Shown here: one piece after another, positions 26,321 through 35,768 of the stretch | Layout of the letters: each line of letters starts with the position of its first letter | How positions within the stretch are numbered: the first letter of the stretch is position 1 | Source: Aquimarina intermedia | GTDB taxonomy: Bacteria; Bacteroidota; Bacteroidia; Flavobacteriales; Flavobacteriaceae | DNA length: 64,000 nt | Assembly (NCBI RefSeq): GCF_008124785.1 | Contig: NZ_VNHU01000001.1 | Location: forward strand, 496,001-560,000 | Direction: 5' to 3' | Program-made: the position numbers and the translations under genes | Notes under the pieces: model-generated | Databases searched by the model: none | Seen by the model: only the letters and a program-made list of their open reading frames with translations | Told to the model about the DNA's origin: nothing

Positions 26321-27931
26321 ATGAAAAAATCAAGCAATCTGATTCCAGTCCTTTTTTCACTGTTGTTCTTTGTTAATTGTAAACAAAGAGTAGATAAGAG
26401 AATAGAAAGTGAAGAATTAAAAACTGATGTTTCCTTTTCAGAGGAAGAACTCTATCGTCCCAATTTTCATTTTACACCAAAAGCTAATTGGATGAACGAT
26501 CCTAATGGTATGTTCTATTATAATGGCTATTATCATTTATACTTTCAATATCATCCAGACGACAATGTTTGGGGGCCTATGCATTGGGGACACGCCATTA
26601 GCACAGACATGATTAGTTGGACAGAGCAACCTATAGCTATTTATCCAGATAAATTAGGAACTATTTTCTCTGGAAGTGCTGTTGTTGATATTAGTAACAG
26701 CTCTGGATTAGGCGAAGTGAGTAAAGCTACACCAATTGTTGCTATATACACCAATTTTAAAAAATTAGAAGGTGATGATAACTCCAAACAGACACAAAGC
26801 ATCGCTTTCAGTAATGACGAAGGAAGAACGTTTACCAAGTATGAGAATAATCCTGTTATTGATAATAATAATATAAAGGATTTTAGAGATCCAAAGGTTA
26901 CTTGGGATGAAGAAAGAAACAAATGGGTTATGTCACTAGCAGCTGGAGACAAGATAATGTTCTATGAATCTAAAAACTTAAAAGATTGGAATCTACTTTC
27001 AGATTTCGGGAAAGGTATAGGAGGTCATGGAGGTGTTTGGGAATGTCCAGATTTATTTAAACTACCAGTATTGGGCACTGACGAATCTAAGTGGGTGCTT
27101 TTTGTTAGTATTAATCCTGGAGGACCAAATGGAGGTAGTGCTACACAATATTTTATTGGAGATTTTGATGGTACCCATTTTATTATCGATAAAGAATTCG
27201 AAAAAAGATTAAATGAAGAACATAATTATTGGATAGATTTTGGAAGGGACAATTATGCGGGTGTGTCTTGGTCTAATGTAAGGACAAAAGATGGCGGTAA
27301 GCTCATGCTCAGTTGGATGTCTAATTGGGATTATGCTCAAAAGGTACCAACACAAAAATGGAGAAGTGCAATGACTGTGGCTAGAAAAGTACAGCTAAAA
27401 AAAGATAATAATGGCTACAGATTGTTTTTTAGTCCAGTAAATGAGCTTTCTAAATACAGAAGCACAAAATATAAAAATGAGAATATTAAAATAAAAGAAG
27501 AGACAAAACTAATGGCTTCTGAAGCTATTGATTTAGCGAGTACAGAAATTAACTTTAAGATATCAGATTTAAAAAAAACGGTCTACACATTTAAACTTTC
27601 TAATAAACAAGGAGACCAATTATTGTTTGGTTATAACCACGGGAATAAAACTTTTTTTATAGATAGATCAAAATCAGGGCAAACAGCTTTTTCTGAAAAA
27701 TTTGCTAATAAACCATCTACAGCTGTAAGAACATCAAGCAATGATAATTTAACTGGAACTATCCTATTAGATAAAACATCTATAGAATTATTCTATGATA
27801 ATGGAGAAACTGTAATGACAGAAATTTTCTTTCCAAATGCACCTTATGAAAAATTAAGCATCACGTCAGAAAATAAAGAATTCATTCTGAATAGTATCGA
27901 AATAAACAAACTGAATTTTAACAAAAGCTAA
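26321..27931 (+). CDS. GH32 fructan hydrolase (levanase/inulinase/invertase type), lipoprotein
   Basis: Glycoside hydrolase family 32, which hydrolyses beta-fructosides (sucrose, inulin or levan). A lipoprotein-like signal (LFSLLFFVNC) indicates a membrane-anchored enzyme. The five-bladed propeller carries the three acidic catalytic residues: Asp60 in WMNDPNG (nucleophile), Asp190 in FRDP (transition-state stabiliser) and Glu241 in WECPDLF (acid/base). A C-terminal beta-sandwich follows from about residue 390. Linkage preference (beta-2,1 or beta-2,6; exo or endo) cannot be read by eye. It lies 10 bp after the MFS gene and 6 bp before susC. Confidence 0.92.
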   Translation: MKKSSNLIPVLFSLLFFVNCKQRVDKRIESEELKTDVSFSEEELYRPNFHFTPKANWMNDPNGMFYYNGYYHLYFQYHPDDNVWGPMHWGHAISTDMISWTEQPIAIYPDKLGTIFSGSAVVDISNSSGLGEVSKATPIVAIYTNFKKLEGDDNSKQTQSIAFSNDEGRTFTKYENNPVIDNNNIKDFRDPKVTWDEERNKWVMSLAAGDKIMFYESKNLKDWNLLSDFGKGIGGHGGVWECPDLFKLPVLGTDESKWVLFVSINPGGPNGGSATQYFIGDFDGTHFIIDKEFEKRLNEEHNYWIDFGRDNYAGVSWSNVRTKDGGKLMLSWMSNWDYAQKVPTQKWRSAMTVARKVQLKKDNNGYRLFFSPVNELSKYRSTKYKNENIKIKEETKLMASEAIDLASTEINFKISDLKKTVYTFKLSNKQGDQLLFGYNHGNKTFFIDRSKSGQTAFSEKFANKPSTAVRTSSNDNLTGTILLDKTSIELFYDNGETVMTEIFFPNAPYEKLSITSENKEFILNSIEINKLNFNKS

Positions 27932-27937
27932 TCAATT

Positions 27938-30900
27938 ATGAAATGTAAACAACTCTTATTTTTATCCATATTTGCTCTGGCCAGCGTATTTGCACAGGGA
28001 CAAATTACGGGTACCGTTACTGACCAGGCGGATGGGATGCCAATTCCTGGTGTTTCTGTGGTAGTAATGGGAACTAGCCAAGGAACTGCTACTGATTTTA
28101 ATGGAAATTATACTTTAGAAAATGTTAGTGGTGATGCAATTTTGGTTTATAGTTATCTGGGTTATAAAACCCAAGAAATACAAGCAAACAATCGATCCCT
28201 TATTGATGTAGCTCTAGTAGAAGATGCAGCTCAACTTGGTGAAATTGTGGTTACCGGATATTCCAAACAACGCAAGGTTGATGTAACAGGTGCTATTACA
28301 GTAGTTGAGCTTGGACCTACCAAAGCGGTAAGTATGAGTTCAGGTAGTGCTATACAAGGATTACAAGGTAGAGTTCCTGGTTTGTTCATAGAAAAGAATG
28401 GAGATCCTACAGGAACTAGTAATAATATTTTAATTCGTGGCGCGACCACGCTAGGAGACAATAATCCATTGTTTGTTATTGATGGTGTACCAACCCAGAG
28501 GCAAGAAGTTTTTTCGAGTATAAATCCAAGTACCATTGAATCGGTGCAAGTGCTAAAGGATGCTTCTGCCGCTTCACTTTATGGATCAAGAGCGGGTAAT
28601 GGGGTAATTATTGTAACTACAAAGAATAGTGCAAAAGCTGCTGGGAGTGAGAAATTTCAAATCAGTATAAATTCTAATATCTCGACACTCTCTGAAAAGA
28701 AGCAACGTTATGATATGCTTAATGCACAACAAAGAGGCCAAGTATTATGGCAAGCCTCTGTCAATGATGGTGCAGATCCAAATGCTGGGTATGGTGAAAT
28801 CTATGATTTTGACTGGAATGGCGATTTTAACAATCCTGTTTTAAATAGTGTCTTAGTGCAACCATTTGTAGGAGGTGACACCAATGTGCCCTCTGGAGAT
28901 ACAGATTGGCTAGACGAAACCTATAAAACAGGTTATGTTTATAATAATGATATATCTATTTCGGGCGGTACGGATAATTCTTTTCACTTAATAAATATAG
29001 GTCATTTAAGAAATACAGGTGTTTTGAAATATACGGGTTATGAAAGAATTACCGCAAAATTAAATTCTAATTTTCACCTATTTGATAATCGACTTAGAGT
29101 TGGAGTTAATACACAATTTATAACATCTGATGAAACTTTAAGCTCTCGTGATGTTGGTAGTGCTTGGATACCAAGTTTAGCAATAACCTTAGCACCAACG
29201 TTACCCGTTTATGATGCCAATGGAGAATTTGCGGGTCCATTAGGTGCTGGTTACTCTGATAGAAATAATCCAATATTAATGCAATATCTAAACCGTTGGG
29301 ATAATACTAATCGATTAACTTTTTTTGGTAATGTATACGGTGAATTTGATATTATTGAAAACTTGACATTTAGAACTAGCTTAGGTATAGACTATAACAG
29401 TGTTGATAGACGAGATATTGAAACCACGGTAAACAATGGTTTTATTACGAGAAGCAATAACAGATTAATTCAAGGTACAAATAAGTTTACAAGTTTTGTT
29501 TTTACCAATACATTAAATTATCAACTAGAGATCAACGAAAAGCATAAAGTTGGTATTTTAGTCGGTGCAGAATCTATCAAAGATGACACAAACAGAGTTA
29601 TTGCACAAGCTGATGGTTTTGCTGTAGAGACTGAATCCTTTTTTCAATTAGATGCAGCAACAGGAGCTAAAACAAATGTTGGTGCTTCAACAGGTAGCAG
29701 ATTATTATCACAATTTGGAAAAATTAACTATGCCTTTGATGATAGATATTTAGCTTCTTTTACACTCCGTCGTGATGGTTCTTCTAGGTTTGGTGCAGAT
29801 AATAGGTACGGAATTTTTCCTGCTGCAACAGTTGGATGGAGAATTAATAATGAAGAATTTTGGAAAGAAAATGACTATGTGAACTCACTAAAATTTAGAG
29901 CTGGGTATGGTGAAGTAGGGAATCAATCTATTGGAGATGTTGCTCGTTTTGGATTATTTCAATCTAATTATGGACAAAACCAAATACAAGCTACAGGTGA
30001 CACCTTCTTTTTTAATACTTTTTACAATGTAGGTACAGCTTACGATTTAAATGGTAATGACACAGGTAATCTACCTTCAGGATTTGTATCTATCCAAGCC
30101 GCTAATCCAGGATTAAAATGGGAAACAACAAAAGAACTAAACTTTGGTTTGGACTTTACTTTATTTAAAAACACTGTAATTGGTTCTTTTGATTATTTTA
30201 CAAGAGAAACTAGTGATATTTTAACAACACCTCCAATTGCATCCGCTATAGGAGAAGGGCAACAAAGGGTCTTAAATGGAGCCACTACTGAAACTAGAGG
30301 TTGGGAATTGGCATTAGCATATTCTAAACAATTTAATAATGGGTTGTCAATAACTGTTGCGACAAACTTTGGTGCTTTCAAAGATGAAATAACAGAGTTG
30401 CCCGACGATGTTGTATCATCGTTTCCAGGAACTCTAGAAAACTCTATCATCGGCCAGTCTCAGTTTTCGATTTTTGGATATAGATCAGATGGATTATTCC
30501 AAAACCAAGCAGATATAGATGCAAGTCCGACTCAGGTTGGAGCAAGACTAGGAGGACTAAAATTCCAAGATTTAGATGGCAACGGGAGTATCGGTCCTGA
30601 AGATAGAGATTTTATAGGTAATACCTTACCTGACCTAGAATATGGTATTAGAATAGATTTAAACTATAAAAATTTCGACTTTTCTATATTTGGATCAGGT
30701 GTGGCTGGAAGAATAGGATTAGATCCATATATCTTCTGGAATAATTTTGCTTCAGGAAGAGAAAATTCTGGTTTGGGTACATTAGATGCTTGGTCACCAA
30801 CTAATACCGACAGTGATATTCCTTCTTTATCATTAGCCTTTAATGACCAAAGAACTTCGGATTACCTGTACAGAAAGAATTCGTATTTTAAGATACGAAA

Positions 30901-31099
30901 CATGCTACTTGGTTATTCACTACCCGAAGAAATAGTTAATAATTGGGCTGTTATGACAGGTTTCAGGATTTATATTCAAGGAGAAAACTTATTTTGGTTT
31001 ACACCAAAGGATTATATAGGTGCAGACCCAGAGCGAATAAATGTAGATAATATTCCTATCCCTACTACACTTTCACTTGGACTTAACATAAATTTTTAA
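27938..31099 (+). CDS. SusC-type TonB-dependent outer-membrane receptor
   Basis: A 1053-aa outer-membrane barrel of the SusC/RagA family. In order: a signal peptide (LFLSIFALASVFAQ); a carboxypeptidase-D-like regulatory domain (ITGTVTDQADGMPIPGVSVV...SYLGYKTQ, about residues 22-100); a plug domain with ILIRGATTLGDNNPLFVIDG and VQVLKDASAASLYGSRAGNG; and a long beta barrel ending in an aromatic-terminated strand (LSLGLNINF). It imports oligosaccharides captured by the SusD partner encoded 11 bp downstream. The GH32 and fructokinase neighbours make fructo-oligosaccharides the inferred cargo. Confidence 0.93.
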   Translation: MKCKQLLFLSIFALASVFAQGQITGTVTDQADGMPIPGVSVVVMGTSQGTATDFNGNYTLENVSGDAILVYSYLGYKTQEIQANNRSLIDVALVEDAAQLGEIVVTGYSKQRKVDVTGAITVVELGPTKAVSMSSGSAIQGLQGRVPGLFIEKNGDPTGTSNNILIRGATTLGDNNPLFVIDGVPTQRQEVFSSINPSTIESVQVLKDASAASLYGSRAGNGVIIVTTKNSAKAAGSEKFQISINSNISTLSEKKQRYDMLNAQQRGQVLWQASVNDGADPNAGYGEIYDFDWNGDFNNPVLNSVLVQPFVGGDTNVPSGDTDWLDETYKTGYVYNNDISISGGTDNSFHLINIGHLRNTGVLKYTGYERITAKLNSNFHLFDNRLRVGVNTQFITSDETLSSRDVGSAWIPSLAITLAPTLPVYDANGEFAGPLGAGYSDRNNPILMQYLNRWDNTNRLTFFGNVYGEFDIIENLTFRTSLGIDYNSVDRRDIETTVNNGFITRSNNRLIQGTNKFTSFVFTNTLNYQLEINEKHKVGILVGAESIKDDTNRVIAQADGFAVETESFFQLDAATGAKTNVGASTGSRLLSQFGKINYAFDDRYLASFTLRRDGSSRFGADNRYGIFPAATVGWRINNEEFWKENDYVNSLKFRAGYGEVGNQSIGDVARFGLFQSNYGQNQIQATGDTFFFNTFYNVGTAYDLNGNDTGNLPSGFVSIQAANPGLKWETTKELNFGLDFTLFKNTVIGSFDYFTRETSDILTTPPIASAIGEGQQRVLNGATTETRGWELALAYSKQFNNGLSITVATNFGAFKDEITELPDDVVSSFPGTLENSIIGQSQFSIFGYRSDGLFQNQADIDASPTQVGARLGGLKFQDLDGNGSIGPEDRDFIGNTLPDLEYGIRIDLNYKNFDFSIFGSGVAGRIGLDPYIFWNNFASGRENSGLGTLDAWSPTNTDSDIPSLSLAFNDQRTSDYLYRKNSYFKIRNMLLGYSLPEEIVNNWAVMTGFRIYIQGENLFWFTPKDYIGADPERINVDNIPIPTTLSLGLNINF

Positions 31100-31110
31100 A
31101 AATAGCAAAA

Positions 31111-32856
31111 ATGAAAAATATAAAAGCATGGTTAATCGGAATTGTTACTGCATTTATTGTGGTGGCATGTTCAGAAGACTTTTTAGATTACGAGCCAGAA
31201 GGTGTGTTATCTAATGAAAACGTTGCTACTGCGGAAAACGCAGATGCATTGGTTGTAGCAGCTTATGCAGGTATCGCGAATGATGATATGGTAGGCCCAC
31301 TTACCCACATGTGGGTCTATGGAAGTGTTCGTTCAGATGATGCTTACAAAGGCGGAGGTGGACGCGGTGATGTAGATATTGTTGATAGATATGAGCAGTA
31401 TAATTTAACAGTGGCAGACGATCCTTTGGATTGGATGGGACCAAGAACTTGGACTAATTATTATAAAGCGATTTCTAGAGCTAATTTTGCATTAAGAGTT
31501 ATTAATCAAATTCCAGATGCCGAATACCCAGAAAAAGTAACTAGACAAGCAGAACTTCATTTTTTAAGAGCGCATTCGCATTTCATGCTTAAATTGTTAT
31601 TTAAAAAAATTCCATATATCACCGAGGACTTAACTCAGGAAGAAATTCTTCAAGTTTCAAATGATGTACAAAATGATGATTTATGGAATACAATAGCTGA
31701 TGATTTCTTGTTTGCTTATAATAATTTGCCTCAAGCACAAGATCAAGTCGGTAGAGCAGATAGAAACGCTGCTGCTGCATATTTGGCAAAACTACGTTTA
31801 TATCAAGCTTATGAGCAAAATGATTCACATCAAGTAACTAATATCAATATGTCAAGATTACAGGAGGTAGTAGACTTTGCTGATGAAGTAACTGGTAGTT
31901 TAGAAGTAGATTATGGCAACAATTATTTAGATGGATCTGATAACGGGCCAGAATCCATTTGGGCAGCTCAATTTTCCATTAATGATGGGACTACTGTGAG
32001 TCGAGTAAGTTTTGTAACCGGATTAAATTCCCCTCATGGTACTGGTTTATACGGTTGTTGTGGTTTTCATTTGGCTAGTCAAAATATGGTAAATGCATTT
32101 AAAACGGATGCTGACGGATTGCCTTTATTAGATACATTTAATGATGTTAGTATTTTTGATACTGTTGATGGAAATGGTCAAACCTCTTTAGCAGCTGGTA
32201 TCACCTTAGATCCAAGAATAGATCATACCGTTGGTGTACCAGGTCGTCCGTTTAAATATCGTAACACCGTTAATGAAACTGGTGATATGATTTATAACTT
32301 CAGTTGGGCTAGAGATCCAGGAGTGTATGGATATTTTGGAAATATGAAAGAACAACAAGCACCAGATTGTTCTTGTTATGTAAAAGAAGGTCCGTTTGTT
32401 GGAACTTCTAAGAACGTAGATTTTATAAGATACGCAGATGTACTGTTATTTAAAGCTGAGGCTTTAATTCAAATGGGACAAGTAGACGCTGGAATAGCTT
32501 TAATTAATCAAATAAGAACTCGTGCAGCAGCAAGTACACAACGTCAATTAGATGCAGGTGCAACTGATGTTTATAATGTGGGTACTTATCCAATGGGATT
32601 GTTGCAGCCAGATGCATTAAAAGCTTTAGTATTTGAAAGACGTTTAGAATTTGGTATGGAAGGCCCTAGGTTTTTTGACCTTGTAAGATGGGGAGTAGCA
32701 GAACAAGTTCTTAATGGATATTTAGCAGTAGAAAGAACAAGAAGAGATTTCTTAACTAATGCCGCATTCACTTCTGGAAGAGATGAATATTACCCAATTC
32801 CGCAAAGAGAAATTGATTTTACAGGAGGTTTGTATACACAAAATCCTGGATACTAA
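31111..32856 (+). CDS. SusD/RagB-like surface glycan-binding lipoprotein
   Basis: A 581-aa lipoprotein (lipobox VVAC, Cys20) followed by SEDFLDYEPEG, the usual SusD start. The helical TPR scaffold contains RAEL-like packing (RQAELHFLRAHSHFMLKLLF), and the C-terminal region has DVLLFKAEAL, INQIRTRA and FERRLEFGMEGPRFFDLVRWG. All are SusD/RagB signatures. It would form the lid of the SusC barrel and bind the fructan at the cell surface. A weak hairpin followed by a T run lies after the gene (about 32900-32935). Confidence 0.93.
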   Translation: MKNIKAWLIGIVTAFIVVACSEDFLDYEPEGVLSNENVATAENADALVVAAYAGIANDDMVGPLTHMWVYGSVRSDDAYKGGGGRGDVDIVDRYEQYNLTVADDPLDWMGPRTWTNYYKAISRANFALRVINQIPDAEYPEKVTRQAELHFLRAHSHFMLKLLFKKIPYITEDLTQEEILQVSNDVQNDDLWNTIADDFLFAYNNLPQAQDQVGRADRNAAAAYLAKLRLYQAYEQNDSHQVTNINMSRLQEVVDFADEVTGSLEVDYGNNYLDGSDNGPESIWAAQFSINDGTTVSRVSFVTGLNSPHGTGLYGCCGFHLASQNMVNAFKTDADGLPLLDTFNDVSIFDTVDGNGQTSLAAGITLDPRIDHTVGVPGRPFKYRNTVNETGDMIYNFSWARDPGVYGYFGNMKEQQAPDCSCYVKEGPFVGTSKNVDFIRYADVLLFKAEALIQMGQVDAGIALINQIRTRAAASTQRQLDAGATDVYNVGTYPMGLLQPDALKALVFERRLEFGMEGPRFFDLVRWGVAEQVLNGYLAVERTRRDFLTNAAFTSGRDEYYPIPQREIDFTGGLYTQNPGY

Positions 32857-32899
32857 ATTTTAATTGATTAGTCTAATTTTTGGGTTGATTGTAAAATTA

Positions 32900-32935
32900 A
32901 GGAGGAGTTTCTATAATTTCTCCTAGATTTTTTTA
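32900..32935 (+). terminator. weak candidate terminator after susD
   Basis: AGGAG (32900-32904) can pair with CTCCT (32920-32924) ahead of a run of seven Ts. The stem is only 5 bp, so it would be partial at best; readthrough into the fructokinase gene is plausible. Confidence 0.35.
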
Positions 32936-32945
32936 AATTCTAGGT

Positions 32946-33827
32946 ATGGTAAAAGTAGTTTGTTTTGGTGAAGTATTATGGGACGTATTTCTAACTCACA
33001 AAAAAATTGGTGGGGCGCCACTAAATGTTGCTAGTAGATTAAGTTCTTTTAATAATGAAGTAACTATGATTAGTGCAATAGGAAAAGATGAAAATGGTGA
33101 TAAACTGGTAAGCTATTTAAATGAAAATAATATAAATACAGATTGCATTCAAGTTCATTACGAGTATAAAACCGGTAAAGTAAAAGTAATGCTCAATGAT
33201 AAGGGTTCTGCATCATATGATATTAAATATCCGCGCGCTTGGGACAAAATAGGTATTACAGAAGTTTCTAAAAGTGCTGTGAAAAATGCAGATGCTTTTG
33301 TTTATGGAAGTTTGGTGGCTAGAGATGACACTTCCAGAAAAACATTGTACGAACTTCTGGAGCTTGCTACGTATAAAATTTTTGATCTTAATTTAAGACC
33401 TCCATATTATACAAAAGAAGTATTGTTCCATCTTATGGAAAAGGCTGATTTTATAAAGTTTAATGATGATGAGCTTTTTGAAGTCAGTAAATACATGGAT
33501 TCTAAATACAATTCTTTAGAACAAAATTTAAAATACATAAGCGATAAGACAAATACGAAACATATTTGTGTTACTAAAGGGAGACATGGTGCCGTTTTAT
33601 TATATAATGATGTACTATTTTATAACAGTGGTTTTCTAATCAAAGTAGTAGATACGGTAGGATCTGGCGATTCATTTCTAGGATCACTTATAAGTCAATT
33701 ATTAAATAAATGTAATCCACAAGATTCAATAGATTTTGCCTGCGCTGTTGGAGCTTTAGTAGCTCAAAGCGAAGGTGCAAACCCTATATTATCAAGCTCT
33801 GATATTGTCGGTTTTATGAATCCTTGA
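32946..33827 (+). CDS. fructokinase, PfkB family
   Basis: A 293-aa sugar kinase of the ribokinase/PfkB fold: N-terminal GEVLWD and GGAPLNVASRL (substrate-binding glycines), and C-terminal DTVGSGDSFLGSL with the catalytic base Asp242. It would phosphorylate intracellular fructose to fructose-6-phosphate for glycolysis. The same enzyme type is part of the B. thetaiotaomicron fructan locus. It is the last plus-strand gene of the locus, 89 bp after susD. Confidence 0.88.
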   Translation: MVKVVCFGEVLWDVFLTHKKIGGAPLNVASRLSSFNNEVTMISAIGKDENGDKLVSYLNENNINTDCIQVHYEYKTGKVKVMLNDKGSASYDIKYPRAWDKIGITEVSKSAVKNADAFVYGSLVARDDTSRKTLYELLELATYKIFDLNLRPPYYTKEVLFHLMEKADFIKFNDDELFEVSKYMDSKYNSLEQNLKYISDKTNTKHICVTKGRHGAVLLYNDVLFYNSGFLIKVVDTVGSGDSFLGSLISQLLNKCNPQDSIDFACAVGALVAQSEGANPILSSSDIVGFMNP

Positions 33828-33898
33828 ATGATTTATTGAGGTCGCAGAGGATTTGGCGAACTCAATATAGTCTAAGTCATTTGTATCAGGTTCAAGTT

Positions 33899-34714
33899 TT
33901 AATTCGTTGATTGAAATTTTTGATAAAAATAATTTAGACCTTCCTGGATACCCTTATAATAATTGTGATTTGTCACATAGTCCGATTTTGCAATTAGCTT
34001 AGGGTGGGCATTTTTCATAGCAATAGAAGTATTAGAAACTTCAAATAGTGAAAGGTCATTTTCTGCATCACCAAAAGAATAGATGAGTTTATCTTTAATA
34101 GTATCTCTATTTAGAAATAAAGCTTTATTGACTGAACTAGAGTTTATTTCTATATAGTTAGTATTTGAATAACAAAAATTGAACCCGAAGTTTTCTAAAC
34201 ATTCTAAATCATCTTTTGAGTTAGATATCAGTATAGCTTTTAGGATTTTTGTGGAGTCTTTGATTAAATTAATAGGGATAGCATCCATTTTAACGGCTTT
34301 TCTTTTCTTCTTATATTCTTTACTACCTAAGTTGAAACTGAACCATTTATCTTTAGAATAGAGCCATAAATTCTTCTTTATAAAACGGCTTAATAGAAGC
34401 TGAATCTGTCTTTTTTTAATTGATTTTGATACATATTCTTTATGGTCTATTATGGCATAAGCCCCATTCAGTGAGATATAGTCAAAATGGGTTTTAGGTT
34501 TAAATGGAATTAAGTTCCAAACTCCGGTAATGGGACGAGCAGATGCAAAAATAACTTTATTGTGTGTAGATAATTTTGATAATAAATTTAGTAGGCTTTG
34601 AGAAATACGACTGCCACTTTTAGGTATAAGTGTTCCATCAATATCAAATATAAAAACACTATTTCTAAAATTACTTACTATTTTATAATTTATCTTGTTA
34701 TCTGATATTATCAT
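33899..34714 (-). CDS. HAD-superfamily hydrolase, Cof/sucrose-phosphatase-like (type IIB)
   Basis: A 271-aa HAD phosphatase. Motif I is FIFDIDGTL (nucleophile Asp24, Asp26), motif II ASARP, and motif IV SFGDAENDLSLFEVSNTSIAMKN, with an inserted C2-type cap (about residues 85-190). The closest pattern is the Cof/SPP group of sugar-phosphate phosphatases. It is convergent with the fructokinase gene inside the same island, so a sugar phosphate is a reasonable but unproven substrate. Confidence 0.78.
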   Translation of the reverse strand: MIISDNKINYKIVSNFRNSVFIFDIDGTLIPKSGSRISQSLLNLLSKLSTHNKVIFASARPITGVWNLIPFKPKTHFDYISLNGAYAIIDHKEYVSKSIKKRQIQLLLSRFIKKNLWLYSKDKWFSFNLGSKEYKKKRKAVKMDAIPINLIKDSTKILKAILISNSKDDLECLENFGFNFCYSNTNYIEINSSSVNKALFLNRDTIKDKLIYSFGDAENDLSLFEVSNTSIAMKNAHPKLIAKSDYVTNHNYYKGIQEGLNYFYQKFQSTN

Positions 34715-35331
34715 AATAAAGTATTCTTTAGCAGAAGCTTATTTTTTTAAAATTTGTAGCAGTAGCTTAGCAAGCTGAATGATATTTAGTTTTATTTAAA
34801 GTTAAGGCATTATCAAAAAAGTTGAATCAATATTGCAACCTTTTTTATGGTAATTGCTGAATTTTTGTTTTACAAAATCAGAAGTTTTGTAATAATAGAC
34901 ACTCTCTTCTGAAAACCAAATTGATGTAACACGGTCAAATAATGAGAATATTGCGCAATTACAAGCAAATTTAAAGACTTTTAAGTTTTCAATAACTTAT
35001 AGAGAAGGAGATGAGAATGAAATAATTAGTTTTTAATTATTTTATTTTGAAACTTTCTCTAATATGGATTCTATATTAGAAACTGTTCACTATTACATTT
35101 TCTTCACAAATTTTAAAATTTAAACCGAGACAGACTGCATAGCCGGTGGTTGCCTCCCTTTTATAAGTCTTTACTCGCTCACAATTTTAGTGTCGGTTAC
35201 CGAAAAGGTAACGGCGATGGCGCTATGGGAAGTAAGTGAATAAAATTGAATTGAATCGGAATCTGTATCATTTTGCTACAAATGAACTTCATAATTATTA
35301 AACCACATAGAGTTCAATCTCAAAAGAACCT

Positions 35332-35357
35332 GAAGGTCACTGGTTCGAGTCCAGTTC
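35332..35357 (+). repeat. attR-like fragment 1: tRNA-fMet variable loop and T arm
   Basis: 26 bp identical to 16636-16661. The sequence upstream does not form a D arm or a proper anticodon stem, and the acceptor end reads TCGCGAC instead of CCGCTAC. It is therefore a tRNA fragment, not a working gene. Confidence 0.8.
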
Positions 35358-35370
35358 TCGCGACAAAGTA

Positions 35371-35398
35371 AACCTCTTGAGAAATTAAGAGGTTTTTG
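35371..35398 (+). terminator. hairpin with T tract between the two tRNA fragments
   Basis: AACCTCTT (35371-35378) pairs with AAGAGGTT (35387-35394) around an 8-base loop and is followed by T-rich sequence. It resembles the terminator of a tRNA gene and lies 13 bp after fragment 1. Confidence 0.55.
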
Positions 35399-35520
35399 TT
35401 TTTGGAGGCAGTAATTTTATTTTAACTTTCAAACCATACAAAAGATGCAATGCGTCAAGCAGGAAGGGCATGATTTGTGTAAGCTTCCCTTTAACGGCCA
35501 ACGAGTAAGGCGATTTAGTT

Positions 35521-35534
35521 CAGTTCCCGCTACT
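35521..35534 (+). repeat. attR-like fragment 2: tRNA-fMet acceptor end
   Basis: 14 bp identical to 16656-16669, including the acceptor-stem bases and the first two bases past the discriminator. It starts with CAGTTC, the hexamer that ends fragment 1 (35352-35357). Joining the fragments at that hexamer recreates an uninterrupted 34-bp copy of 16636-16669. Confidence 0.7.
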
Positions 35535-35718
35535 TTTATTTTTAGACCTTGTGAATATTTATTTTATAAAGGTTTTTGTTTATTCTGTAACTTATGAATT
35601 ACTATTAAATTTTTTGATATTCAATTTTTAAAAAATTTGTTAAAGCCAAAAGTCTAGATTGGGTTTGGGAGAAAAACTATGTAAGTAAAAGCTTATGACA
35701 GGATTCTTATGTGATTTG

Positions 35719-35740
35719 AAAAAGGGGCATTAACGCCCCC
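35719..35740 (-). terminator. intrinsic terminator after lipoprotein gene
   Basis: GGGGC/GCCCC stem (35724-35728 with 35735-35739) with a 6-base loop, followed in the minus direction by TTTTTC. It lies 29 bp past the stop of the 137-aa lipoprotein. Confidence 0.65.
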
Positions 35741-35768
35741 TAATCAATATAAAAACAGAATTTTTGAT

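Larger units (their letters stand above)
34715..35768. other. 1.05-kb gene-free island end with split tRNA repeats and hairpins
   Basis: No ORF I can support. The first 400 bases are AT-rich. At 35120-35235 the base composition becomes markedly more GC-rich, with a hairpin GTTACC-GAAAA-GGTAAC (35196-35212). Then follow two pieces of the 3' half of tRNA-fMet (35332-35357 and 35521-35534), a terminator-like hairpin between them (35371-35398) and, near the next gene, the terminator at 35719-35740. Confidence 0.6.

Noticed and set aside
35332-35360. Second functional tRNA-Met gene
   Set aside because: Only the variable loop and T arm are present; there is no D arm or matching 5' acceptor strand, and the 3' acceptor sequence is changed.
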